This document shows positions 1 to 6,270 of a DNA stretch of 10,500 nt, piece after piece; positions within the stretch are counted from its first letter, which is position 1; each line of letters starts with the position of its first letter. The notes beneath the pieces were generated by a model. It was not told the DNA's origin and searched no databases. It saw nothing but the letters and a program-made list of their open reading frames with translations. Origin of the DNA: CALMNV01 sp035688975 (GTDB taxonomy: Bacteria > Actinomycetota > Actinomycetes > Actinomycetales > Dermatophilaceae); assembly GCF_035688975.1 (NCBI RefSeq), contig NZ_DASSMH010000128.1, forward strand, positions 1-10,500, in the 5' to 3' direction. A program made the position numbers and the translations under genes.

Positions 1-908
1 TCGTCGACGAGCACCGGCGCCAGCGCCTCCATGCCCTCGACCGGGTGCCCGTCAGCGATCTTGACGCAGATCTCGGCCAGCTCGGGGTGCGACTCGGCCA
101 GCGCACGGGCGCGGTGTCGCACGTCCGGGGTGAGCAGCAGCTCGCGGCACGGCGGCGCCCAGAGCCCGTGCTCCAGCAGCCCCTTCCCGCCCGTCTCCGG
201 CGAGATCCCGAGGCTGCGCTGGTCGGCGACCTTGAAGGCCCGCACCTCCTCGACCGTGTCGCCCCACCACTCGACCCGGACCGGGTGCTCCTCGGTCGGC
301 GGGAAGACGTCGAGGATGCCGCCGCGCACGGCGAACTCGCCGCGCCGCTCGACGAGGTCGGTCCGCGTGTACGCCGCCGCGACGAGCGCGTCGACGACCT
401 CGTCGAGGGGGCGCTCGTCGCCCGCCTTGAGCGCCACCGGGACGAGCTCGGCGAGGCCGGTGCTGATGGGCTGCAGGATGGCCCGCACCGGTGCCACGAC
501 GACCGACAACGGCCCGTATGCCGCGTCGTCGGGGTCCGGGTGGGCGATCCGCCGCAGCACCGCGAGCCGCCGGCCCACGGTGTCGCTCCGGGGCGACAGC
601 CGCTCGTGCGGGAGGGTCTCCCAGCTGGGGAAGACCCCGATCCGGTCCGCGGGCAGCAGCCCGGTCAGGGCGGCCGCGAGGTCGTCGGCCTCGCGGGTCG
701 TCGCCGTGACGACGACGACGGGGCCGGACGAGGCGCTGGCGCCGGCGAGCGCGGCGATGACGAAGGGGCGGGCCCCCTCGCTGGCGGAGACGTCGACGGT
801 GCCGGCGCGGCCCACCGCTGCGAGGAGGCGCCGGACGTCGGCACCCTGCGCCCAGGTGTCGAGCAGCGGCGCGAGGCGCGGGGTGGTGGGGGCATGGTGC
901 GTGGACAT
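1..908 (-). CDS. mfd: Transcription-repair coupling factor Mfd, N-terminal part (runs off left edge)
   Basis: Mfd is the ATP-dependent translocase that removes RNA polymerase stalled at DNA lesions and recruits UvrA for nucleotide excision repair. About 302 N-terminal residues are present, starting MSTHHAPTTPRLAPLLD. They cover the UvrB-like N-terminal module. The landmark VFPSWETLPHERLSP lies near residue 100, and RRGEFAVRGGILDVFPP followed by the VEWWGDTVEEVR strand near residues 200-225. This module is naturally a degenerate UvrB homologue without a working Walker A, so the missing P-loop here is expected; the RNAP-interacting and helicase domains lie outside the window. The ATG at 908-906 is preceded by GGAAG four bases upstream, which supports this start. 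The gene diverges from the APS kinase gene across a 263-base gap. The family assignment is confident. The gene is cut by the window edge and shows no internal break. Confidence 0.95.
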   Translation of the reverse strand, partial: MSTHHAPTTPRLAPLLDTWAQGADVRRLLAAVGRAGTVDVSASEGARPFVIAALAGASASSGPVVVVTATTREADDLAAALTGLLPADRIGVFPSWETLPHERLSPRSDTVGRRLAVLRRIAHPDPDDAAYGPLSVVVAPVRAILQPISTGLAELVPVALKAGDERPLDEVVDALVAAAYTRTDLVERRGEFAVRGGILDVFPPTEEHPVRVEWWGDTVEEVRAFKVADQRSLGISPETGGKGLLEHGLWAPPCRELLLTPDVRHRARALAESHPELAEICVKIADGHPVEGMEALAPVLVD

Positions 909-1005
909 GGCACTTCCAACCGGTCTTCGGGCAGCACGAGCAACCCGGCTCCGGGCTGGAGGCGGGTTGCCCCATTCTAGCCGTCGACGCCTGCCGTCCC
1001 CGTCG

Positions 1006-1056
1006 GGCGAACCCCCGGCGACGGCTCGGGCGACGGCTCGGGCGAGCCCCCGGCGA
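1006..1056. repeat. Short GC-rich direct repeats in the mfd/cysC divergent gap
   Basis: A 16-base element (ggcgaRcccccggcga) occurs at 1006-1021 and 1041-1056 with one mismatch. Between the copies, and overlapping the second, sit two perfect tandem copies of a 12-base unit (cggctcgggcga) at 1022-1033 and 1034-1045. The cluster lies in the 263-base gap between two divergent genes, where promoters for both should be. I see no convincing -35/-10 pair. The repeats could be slippage products or operator half-sites; nothing in the sequence decides between these. Confidence 0.6.
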
Positions 1057-1171
1057 GGCCCGTCGGCACCCTTGGCGGCTGCCCGATTTGGAGATTTTGG
1101 TCCACGGTCGAGGCCCCGCATGGGAGGCTGACGACGCGGCGGAGGAGCCGCAGGGGGAGAGTGCACACACC

Positions 1172-2434
1172 ATGTCCGTTGCCGTCGTGACCGGGGACCC
1201 GAGGATCGTCGTGGAGGGCGCCGCCGCGGCCGATCTCGAGCTGATGATGGGCGGGGTCCGCCTGCCGTGGGGTGACCTGGGAGGCCGGGCTGCAGAGCCT
1301 CTCGACACCGTGCGCGACGACCTGCGCGTGCCGCTGCCCGTCGAGCTCGCCGACTCGGTGGTCGCGAGCCGTCGCCTGATCCTCACCGACGCCACGTGCC
1401 TGCCGATCGCCACCCTGGAGGACGCCCGCGTGGAGGCCTCGGCCGACGGTGCCCGCGCCGTGGGTGACGTCCGGCCGCTGTCCCCCGGCCACCACGCCGG
1501 CTGGCTGCCCGCCCTGGGCCGGATCCTCGTCGCCCAGCGCCCGCTCCTCGACGGCGACCTCGAGGACGAGGACGGTGGGCCGGTCGTGGTCCTCGTCCCG
1601 TCGGGAAGCTCCCCCGGCGGTATGCCGTCAGCGACCCTCCGCGCCGCCATCGAGGCCGCGGTGGCCGACCGCGGCGACGTCGTGGTCCGCACTGCTCCCA
1701 TCGTCTGGCGTGACGGGACGAGCGACCGCGCTCTCGTGCGAGCGGTCGCCGAGGCGGCTGGGCGGCCGGTCCGCCTCCTCTCCTTCGACGACCCCCGCTG
1801 GGTGGCGGCCGACCTCGCCCTCGAGCAGGGCCGGCCCGCGGACGGCGTCGACCCGCGTGCCGTCGACGTGCTCTCCCGCTGGCGCCCGCCGCGGTCCAGC
1901 CGCGGTCTCGTCGTGTTCTTCACGGGGCTCTCCGGCTCGGGCAAGTCCACGCTCGCCGGCGCCCTGGTCGCGCACCTTGACGACCACTGTCGCCGTGCGG
2001 TGACCCTGCTCGACGGCGACCTCGTGCGCCGAATGCTCTCCGCGGGCTTGGGTTTCGACCGTGAGGGCCGCGACGCCAACGTCCGGCGCATCGGCTTCGT
2101 CGCGGCCCAGATCGCGCGGCACGGCGGCCTCGTCGTCTGCGCACCCATCGCGCCCTTCGCCGAGACCCGCCGTGCGGTCCGCGAGATGGTCCAAGAGGTC
2201 GGTGACTTCGTGCTCGTGCACGTCGCGACGCCACTCGAGGTGTGCGAGCAGCGCGACCGCAAGGGCCTCTACGCCCAGGCGCGGGCCGGCCAGCTGTCCG
2301 ACTTCACCGGCGTCTCCTCACCCTACGAGCCACCACTCGACGCGGACCTCGTCGTCGACACGACCGGGCGCACCCTCGAGGCGTGCCTGCAGGACGTCCT
2401 CGAGCACCTCCGGAAGGGCGGTTGGCTGTCATGA
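1172..2434 (+). CDS. cysC: Adenylyl-sulfate kinase with degenerate ATP-sulfurylase-like N-terminal region
   Basis: The C-terminal half (residues ~243-420) is a complete APS kinase, which phosphorylates adenosine 5'-phosphosulfate to PAPS in the cytoplasm. Visible motifs are the P-loop GLSGSGKST (252-260), DGD (281-283), the NVRR segment, TPLEVCEQRDRKGLY and DFTGVSSPYEPP (from 377). The position that is the phosphorylated Ser in E. coli CysC (..ISPF/H..) is Ala327 here (PIAPF); that serine is reported not to be essential. Residues ~10-85 resemble the N-terminal PUA-like part of ATP sulfurylase (DLELMMGG, then PLPVELADSVV and LPIATLEDARV, compare LWPIPVTLDV). Residues ~95-240 keep no QxRNPxH-type nucleotide-binding motif, so sulfurylase activity is unlikely. 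The ATG at 1172 has a purine-rich GGGGGAGA 11 bases upstream; an in-frame ATG at 1088 has no such site. The stop overlaps the next start (ATGA), indicating translational coupling to the exporter. No CysD/CysN is visible. Confidence 0.88.
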   Translation: MSVAVVTGDPRIVVEGAAAADLELMMGGVRLPWGDLGGRAAEPLDTVRDDLRVPLPVELADSVVASRRLILTDATCLPIATLEDARVEASADGARAVGDVRPLSPGHHAGWLPALGRILVAQRPLLDGDLEDEDGGPVVVLVPSGSSPGGMPSATLRAAIEAAVADRGDVVVRTAPIVWRDGTSDRALVRAVAEAAGRPVRLLSFDDPRWVAADLALEQGRPADGVDPRAVDVLSRWRPPRSSRGLVVFFTGLSGSGKSTLAGALVAHLDDHCRRAVTLLDGDLVRRMLSAGLGFDREGRDANVRRIGFVAAQIARHGGLVVCAPIAPFAETRRAVREMVQEVGDFVLVHVATPLEVCEQRDRKGLYAQARAGQLSDFTGVSSPYEPPLDADLVVDTTGRTLEACLQDVLEHLRKGGWLS

Positions 2435-3402
2435 GCTTCGACCCCTGGCTGACCGTCGCCTCTCTGGGCATCGGCATCATCGTCGGGCTGACCGGCATGG
2501 GCGGGGGCGCGCTCATGACGCCCATGCTGGTGCTCTTCTTCAACATCCCACCGCTCACCGCAGTGTCAAGCGACCTGGTGGCGGCGGCCGTGATGAAGCC
2601 CGTGGGCTCCGCGGTGCACCTCCGCCGGGGGACGGTCAACCTCGCGCTCGTGAAGTGGCTCTGCATCGGGTCCATCCCCAGTGCCTTCGCAGGTGTCTTG
2701 CTGCTCAAGGTGATCGGCTCCGGGGCCGCCGCTCAGCAGTGGCTCAAGATCGCACTCGGCGTGGCCCTCCTCCTCGCGGCGGCCGGACTGATCGTGCGCG
2801 CGTACCTGCGGCTGCTCGAACGGGCGGCCCGGCTCGATGGTCGGGCCGAGCCGCTTCCCCAGGGCCGACCGGTCGTGCAGGTGCGGGTGTGGCCCACCGT
2901 GGCCATCGGCGCCGTCGGCGGCCTCGTCGTGGGTCTCACGTCCGTCGGCTCAGGGTCACTCATCATCATCGCGCTCATGGCCATCTACCCGACGCTCAAG
3001 GCCAGCGAGCTCGTCGGCACCGACCTGCTGCAGGCGGTCCCCCTCGTGGCGGCGGCGGCGCTGGGGCATGTGTTCCTCGGCGACTTCCACCTCGACCTGA
3101 CCCTCTCGCTCCTGCTCGGGTCGGTTCCCGGCGTGTGGCTCGGCGCCCAGCTCTCGGCGCGGGCGCCCGGCGGCCTGGTGCGCCGGGCACTCGCCTTCGT
3201 CCTGCTCGCTTCGGCCCTAAAACTGCTGGGCACGTCCAACACCGTCACCGTCGTCCTTCTCCTCGCGGCGCTGCTCATCGGCCCGCCGCTGTGGGTGGTG
3301 GCGCGCCGGCGCCACGGGTTTCGGGCCTTCTCCGGCCGCCTGGGGTCCCTGGGCGCGGCGCGCCGGTCGCCCTCGGTAGAGCGTCGGAACGCGCCCGTCT
3401 GA
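2431..3402 (+). CDS. TauE/SafE family membrane anion exporter
   Basis: This is a 323-residue multi-spanning membrane protein of the TauE/SafE (TSUP) family. Characterised relatives move sulfite, sulfonates or sulfoacetate across the cytoplasmic membrane. The hallmark glycine-rich hairpin appears twice, as expected for the internal duplication: GLTGMGGGALMTPML near residues 18-32 and GLVVGLTSVGSGSLI near residues 162-176. About eight hydrophobic segments are visible, with a basic cytoplasmic linker (ERAARLDGRAE) between the halves and a basic C-terminal tail after the last helix. The ATG overlaps the upstream stop by 4 bp (ATGA), so it is probably cotranslated with the APS kinase. That pairing suggests a sulfur oxyanion as substrate, possibly sulfite from reductive assimilation or a sulfated by-product; the substrate is inferred. 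No truncation is seen. Confidence 0.88.
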   Translation: MSFDPWLTVASLGIGIIVGLTGMGGGALMTPMLVLFFNIPPLTAVSSDLVAAAVMKPVGSAVHLRRGTVNLALVKWLCIGSIPSAFAGVLLLKVIGSGAAAQQWLKIALGVALLLAAAGLIVRAYLRLLERAARLDGRAEPLPQGRPVVQVRVWPTVAIGAVGGLVVGLTSVGSGSLIIIALMAIYPTLKASELVGTDLLQAVPLVAAAALGHVFLGDFHLDLTLSLLLGSVPGVWLGAQLSARAPGGLVRRALAFVLLASALKLLGTSNTVTVVLLLAALLIGPPLWVVARRRHGFRAFSGRLGSLGAARRSPSVERRNAPV

Positions 3403-3411
3403 TTCCCTGCG

Positions 3412-3429
3412 GGGCCGCCCGGATGGCCC
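3412..3429 (+). terminator. Possible terminator of the cysC-tauE operon
   Basis: A GGGCC/GGCCC inverted repeat (3412-3416 with 3425-3429) with an 8-base loop begins 9 bases after the tauE stop. The stem is only 5 bp and no T-tract follows, so this is a modest candidate. Confidence 0.35.
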
Positions 3430-3453
3430 AGGTATGACCATGAAACGGCCTGC

Positions 3454-3469
3454 TGTGGCGAACGTCACA
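3454..3469. promoter_or_regulatory. CRP/GlxR-like cAMP-receptor binding site
   Basis: The 16-mer TGTGGCGAACGTCACA fits the TGTG-N8-CACA core of the CRP/GlxR consensus (TGTGANNNNNNTCACA) with one mismatch in the left arm. One more flanking pair extends it to CTGTG..CACAG. It lies ~180 bases upstream of the riboswitch aptamer and ~330 bases upstream of the hydrolase start. In mycobacteria and Streptomyces, CRP regulates rpfA, a gene class that often also carries the ydaO riboswitch, so the context is suggestive. Binding itself is inference. Confidence 0.5.
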
Positions 3470-3498
3470 GGAAGAGCGGAGCCTGCTGCGTCCCGCTG

Positions 3499-3514
3499 AG
3501 CACGAGTCTGTGCT
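3499..3514. other. Small inverted repeat upstream of the riboswitch
   Basis: AGCAC-GAGTCT-GTGCT is a perfect 5-bp inverted repeat with a 6-base loop, 30 bases after the CRP-like site. It could be a further operator or part of a tauE termination region. Further on, 3545-3562 holds two adjacent copies of an accggWWtW unit. I see no clear sigma-70 promoter between 3470 and 3620. TATCGT at 3624-3629 fits a TAnnnT -10 box but lacks a recognisable -35. Confidence 0.25.
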
Positions 3515-3648
3515 TGGCGACGCCGGCAGCCCGGGCTCCCAATCTGACCGGATTAACCGGAATTGTGGGTCCGCTGTTGTCTCACAAGCACTTCGGCCGC
3601 GAGGACGCCCGCGACGGATCGGCTATCGTTCGTCTCGCCGTAATGACA

Positions 3649-3777
3649 CCGCCTAATCCCGATCGCCCTCGAAGGCGTCCCGGGAGCCGGGGACCCACAG
3701 ATCCCCTGGGGTGAATCGGGGTTCTGTCCCCGTAGGGCGCATCCGGCCCGAACCCGTCAGCTAACCCGGTCGGCAGC
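3649..3777 (+). ncRNA. Cyclic di-AMP riboswitch (ydaO/yuaA type)
   Basis: The conserved sequence blocks of the ydaO aptamer occur in order. They are the 5' CCGCCTAATCCC strand (3649-3660), CGGGAGCCGGGGACCCA, GGGGTGAATC near 3709-3718, CGTAGGG near 3731, and the diagnostic CCCGAACCCGTCAGCTAACC block at 3748-3767, followed by GGTCGGCAG. The 3' GGCAG pairs imperfectly with the 5' CCGCC to close P1, as in B. subtilis ydaO (GTTGCC..GGCAATA). In actinobacteria this class senses c-di-AMP and usually represses wall-remodelling genes such as rpf and NlpC/P60 when ligand is bound. Here it sits 22 bases before a GH26-like secreted hydrolase. The class assignment is confident from motif order and spacing; exact ends are approximate. 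Confidence 0.9.
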
Positions 3778-3790
3778 CTAGGAGACCTGG
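3766..3790 (+). promoter_or_regulatory. Candidate expression-platform hairpin overlapping P1 and the ribosome binding site
   Basis: CCGGTC (3766-3771) can pair with GACC-T-GG (3784-3790, one bulged T). This uses the 3' half of the aptamer P1 stem and the first two bases of the GGAG ribosome binding site (3789-3792). A second small hairpin, TGGA-GTTCT-TCCA (3788-3800), also covers GGAG and the A of the start codon. Both are mutually exclusive with parts of the aptamer or with free initiation, which suggests control at translation rather than through a long terminator. The direction of switching cannot be read from sequence alone. Confidence 0.4.
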
Positions 3791-3799
3791 AGTTCTTCC

Positions 3800-4741
3800 A
3801 TGCCAAGCACCTTTCGATTCCCCATGCCCTCACGCGTCCTCTCGTCGGCGAAGGCCAAGCGGGCCGTGATCGGCGTGGCCGCTGCCGCCTCGCTCGTCGG
3901 CACGCTCGCCAGCCCCGCGCAAGCCGCCACGACGTTGATGCCGGGCGGCAAGATCTACGCCGGCGCCGTCGGCGACACGACCACGATCCAGAACGCCACG
4001 GGCACCACCGTGGGAGTCCACTCCTACGGCCGCCTCGAAGGCAGCGTGCCGCAGGGCCGCATGATCTCCTTGGACAGCTCGGCCACCTGGAGGACGGTGG
4101 CGAACGCCCAGCCCGGCTCGGCCATCTACAACAACCTCGTCCGGTGGGCCACCACGATCAAGGCGCGCGGCGGCACCATCCTGCTCGCCTACAGCCACGA
4201 GCCGGAGCTGTCGTCGAAGACCAACATGGGCACCGCAGCCGACTTCAAGGCGGCGTACGCCCGCGTGACGACGATCTTCCGTCAGCAGGGCGCAACCAAC
4301 GTCAAGCACACCCTGCAGCTCACCGACTGGGCCTTCCGCACGAGCCCCTCGGACCGGGTCTACGCGGGCAACTGGTACCCCGGCGACGCCTACGTCGACA
4401 TCGTGGGCGCGGACGCCTACAACTGGTACACCTGCGGCGAGGGCCGCGGCAATTGGGTGGAGCTGAGCACGATCATCGCCCCGCTCCTGACCTTCGGCAA
4501 GGCGCACAACAAGCTCGTCGCGCTGCCGGAGTTCGGCGTCACGAAGGACTCCCGCCGGGCGCAGTGGCTCACCAACGCCAAGAACTACATCGTCTCCAAC
4601 GAGGCGTGGTTCGCTGGGGTGTACTACTTCAACCACCCGCCGACGAACCTCAAGAACGCCGACTGCGTGTGGAACCTCAGCACGTGGGCCGAGTACTCGG
4701 CATACGGCTCGTTGCTCAAGGACGTCAACTTCGCGTACTGA
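3800..4741 (+). CDS. Secreted GH26-like glycoside hydrolase under c-di-AMP riboswitch control
   Basis: This is a 313-residue exported protein. The signal peptide has basic residues up to Arg21, a hydrophobic Ala/Val core and an AxA site (SPAQA, cleavage after residue 42). The mature part looks like a (beta/alpha)8 hydrolase of the GH26 (beta-mannanase-like) group. It has a candidate acid/base in HEPE (His133-Glu134), WYPGDAYVDIVGADAYNW from Trp192 in the barrel, and a candidate nucleophile in LPEFG (Glu244). An aromatic-rich strand GVYYFNHPP follows near residue 274. It probably acts outside the membrane on an envelope or exopolysaccharide glycan; the true substrate is unknown. No binding module is attached. 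The ATG at 3800 has GGAG seven bases upstream, favouring it over the in-frame ATG at 3824. It is monocistronic, with a strong terminator 17 bases past the stop. The 5' leader carries the riboswitch. Confidence 0.8.
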   Translation: MPSTFRFPMPSRVLSSAKAKRAVIGVAAAASLVGTLASPAQAATTLMPGGKIYAGAVGDTTTIQNATGTTVGVHSYGRLEGSVPQGRMISLDSSATWRTVANAQPGSAIYNNLVRWATTIKARGGTILLAYSHEPELSSKTNMGTAADFKAAYARVTTIFRQQGATNVKHTLQLTDWAFRTSPSDRVYAGNWYPGDAYVDIVGADAYNWYTCGEGRGNWVELSTIIAPLLTFGKAHNKLVALPEFGVTKDSRRAQWLTNAKNYIVSNEAWFAGVYYFNHPPTNLKNADCVWNLSTWAEYSAYGSLLKDVNFAY

Positions 4742-4758
4742 GCAGACGCCGGACACAC

Positions 4759-4799
4759 GCACGGCCCGGGGCCCTCTCACGAGGGACCCCGGGCCGTGC
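4759..4799. terminator. Strong (bidirectional) terminator hairpin
   Basis: GCACGGCCCGGGG (4759-4771) pairs perfectly with CCCCGGGCCGTGC (4787-4799). CCCTC/GAGGG continues the stem, with one bulged A at 4786 and a TCAC loop. That gives 18 bp, almost all GC, and no T-tract, as is common in actinomycetes. It ends the hydrolase gene and would also stop transcripts arriving from the minus-strand pseudogene. Confidence 0.85.
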
Positions 4800-4827
4800 C
4801 GCATACGTCGCCAGTTCCCTACGGAGT

Positions 4828-5398
4828 GGTCCCGCCCCGTTGAAGGAACACGTCGCGGCGGTGCACGACGACGTGAACGACGCCGTCCGTGGTTGGTGGC
4901 CGGCACGGTGGCCACGACCGACTTGGTCACCGAGCCTGCGGCCCCTTGTCGTCGGTGACCGTGAGCTTCACGGTGCACGTGCCCGACGCCGCGTAGGCGT
5001 GCGACGTCGTCCGGCCCGTGCCCGAGGTGTTGTCGCCGAACTCCCAATCGTACGAGGCGATTCCGCCGTCGGTGAGGGCGTAGAACGCCTGGTTGCCGAC
5101 CATGAAGGCGCCACGGGAGCTCGACCAGGCGACTCTGGTGGTCGCGAGCGGCTGCTCTCCGGCATACGGGAAGAGGACGACCTTCCTGCGCAGGTACTTG
5201 AAGTTGCCGACCTAGTCGATGTTGGAGCCGATCCACCGGCCCCTCGGACGTCGCCAGCGGGGCATAGACCGTCTTGCCGGGGAGTGCGGCCCGGGTTCCA
5301 CTGCAGCGCAAGGCCGCTCGCCGGGTCGAGCGCCTCAATCCCTGGCCGTGCCACGGCACCGGGGCCGGCGAAGTCCTTGCCGTACGCCCAAACGCGCG
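4828..5398 (-). pseudogene. Decayed, shortened paralogue of the giant propeller/PKD protein
   Basis: This minus-strand stretch carries three blocks homologous to the intact gene at 6271-9972, in the same order. Block 1 (5143-5398) matches ~8639-8890, the propeller end (YGKDFAGPGAVARPG...LFPYAG). Block 2 (5066-5135) matches ~7897-7966 (WSS.R.AFMVGN..FYA.TDG). Block 3 (4828-5065) matches ~7150-7335, a PKD domain (IASYDWEFGDNTSGTG.., HAYAASGT) and the beginning of a second (FTSSCTAATCSFNG). It cannot encode a full protein. A TAG at 5214-5212 replaces the Tyr codon of DYVGNFKY. There is a 1-base insertion near 5236-5245, a 2-base loss near 5275, a 1-base loss after DDKG near 4940, and another shift near 4893. 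The N-terminal propeller and signal peptide are missing. The remnant stops just before the 4759-4799 hairpin. The joins between blocks are in frame, so the ancestor may have been a real shorter protein. Confidence 0.85.
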
Positions 5399-5439
5399 AC
5401 TCTGGACCGGCAGCCCGACGCTGTTCGGAGAACCCACGA

Positions 5440-5454
5440 CGCCGGTCAGCGGCG
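5440..5454 (-). terminator. Weak hairpin after the lipoprotein gene
   Basis: CGCCG (5440-5444) pairs with CGGCG (5450-5454) around a 5-base loop, 4 bases past the lipoprotein stop on the minus strand. It is short and has no T-tract, so it is only a candidate terminator. The rest of 5399-5458 shows no gene. Confidence 0.3.
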
Positions 5455-5458
5455 CGGC

Positions 5459-6160
5459 TCAGAAGCGGACGAGGAAGCACCCCGAGTCGGGTCCGGCCGT
5501 GGCCTCCAGGCGCCAGACCCCACGGTCCTGCACCGGCAGCGCGACGCGATAGTAGCTCCATTCGTCGCCCTGGTTCGTTCGCTTCGACGTCACCGTCCGC
5601 GGCGGACCCGTCGGTGGCGTGGCGGTCAGGCGCACACCCGGCATGGCTGCCGCGTGTTGCGGGAAGACGTAGAGCTGCAGCTCCGCTCCGTTCGGCCCGC
5701 CCTTCGCGACCTCGGCTCTCGCCTCCACGAAGTTGCCCATGACCAGTGAGGCCGACCGTACGTCAGACCGGTCCCCGACCTCGACGCACCCCGGCTGCGG
5801 GTTTCCGGGCACGCGGTCCAGCAGGGCCTTCTGGTCCCCAGAGGGTCCCGCGGCCGTCGCCGTCGCGCCCGGGGCACCGGAGGTGGCAGGCGTCGTCGCT
5901 GCCGGAGGACCGGCCGGCGCGGTCGTGGACCCGGTCCCACCGCTCCGGGTGCCTGCCGTGCCCCCGCCACCCGCGCTCGAGGTCGATGTGTGCGTCTGCG
6001 TGGAGGCCGAGCCGCCCGAGGTCTCGGGAGGACCTGCGGACCGGCTCGGGGAGGCGGCCGGCTCGGCCGTCTGCACTCCACCGCTGCAGGCCGTAAGGGA
6101 GAGCACGGCCAGCGACGCCAACGGCATGGCGGCGAGGAGGATGCGGCGGCGTGCTGTCAT
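5459..6160 (-). CDS. Putative lipoprotein, family not recognised
   Basis: This is a 233-residue protein with a lipoprotein signal peptide: MTARRR, a hydrophobic core, and a lipobox LTAC with Cys25 as the lipidated residue. Residues ~26-115 are a low-complexity Ser/Thr/Gly/Ala/Pro linker (for example TSGGSAST, SSAGGGGTAGT), probably extended through the wall layer. Residues ~120-233 form a compact domain I do not recognise. It begins LLDRVPGNPQPGCVEV, has a probable beta-rich core (AELQLYVFPQH, GVRLTATPP, EWSYYRVALPV) and ends DSGCFLVRF. Its two cysteines could form a disulfide. The ATG at 6160 has AGGGGG ~8 bases upstream. It lies 110 bases downstream of the giant secreted protein gene on the same strand, but a hairpin intervenes, so cotranscription would need read-through. 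An outside-facing role linked to that protein is inference from position only. Confidence 0.75.
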   Translation of the reverse strand: MTARRRILLAAMPLASLAVLSLTACSGGVQTAEPAASPSRSAGPPETSGGSASTQTHTSTSSAGGGGTAGTRSGGTGSTTAPAGPPAATTPATSGAPGATATAAGPSGDQKALLDRVPGNPQPGCVEVGDRSDVRSASLVMGNFVEARAEVAKGGPNGAELQLYVFPQHAAAMPGVRLTATPPTGPPRTVTSKRTNQGDEWSYYRVALPVQDRGVWRLEATAGPDSGCFLVRF

Positions 6161-6204
6161 GAGAAGACCCCCTGGACCGTTTTCTGACCGATTGGACGAG
6201 CAAC

Positions 6205-6243
6205 GGATCGGGGACGCCCAGCCGGGCTGGACGTCCCCGATCC
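6205..6243 (-). terminator. Terminator of the giant propeller/PKD gene
   Basis: GGATCGGGGACG (6205-6216) pairs with CGTCCCCGATCC (6232-6243). After one mismatch, CCAGC/GCTGG continues the stem to a 3-base loop, giving 17 bp. It begins 28 bases past the stop at 6271 and ends 45 bases before the lipoprotein start on the minus strand. There is no T-tract. It may fully or partly separate the two genes. Confidence 0.8.
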
Positions 6244-6270
6244 ACTCATGGGTGGTGCTCGCTGCTGCTA

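Noticed and set aside
52..2262. A 736-codon minus-strand open frame crossing both mfd and the APS kinase gene
   Set aside because: It is out of frame with Mfd and antisense to a kinase with intact P-loop; the product is Arg/Ser/Pro-rich noise.
3514..3714. Small plus-strand open frame ending inside the riboswitch
   Set aside because: It has no ribosome binding site, it overlaps conserved RNA aptamer sequence, and its product is Pro/Arg-rich without a motif.
4144..5742. A long plus-strand frame overlapping the hydrolase, pseudogene and lipoprotein
   Set aside because: It runs through a strong terminator hairpin and three unrelated regions, and it has no recognisable domain.
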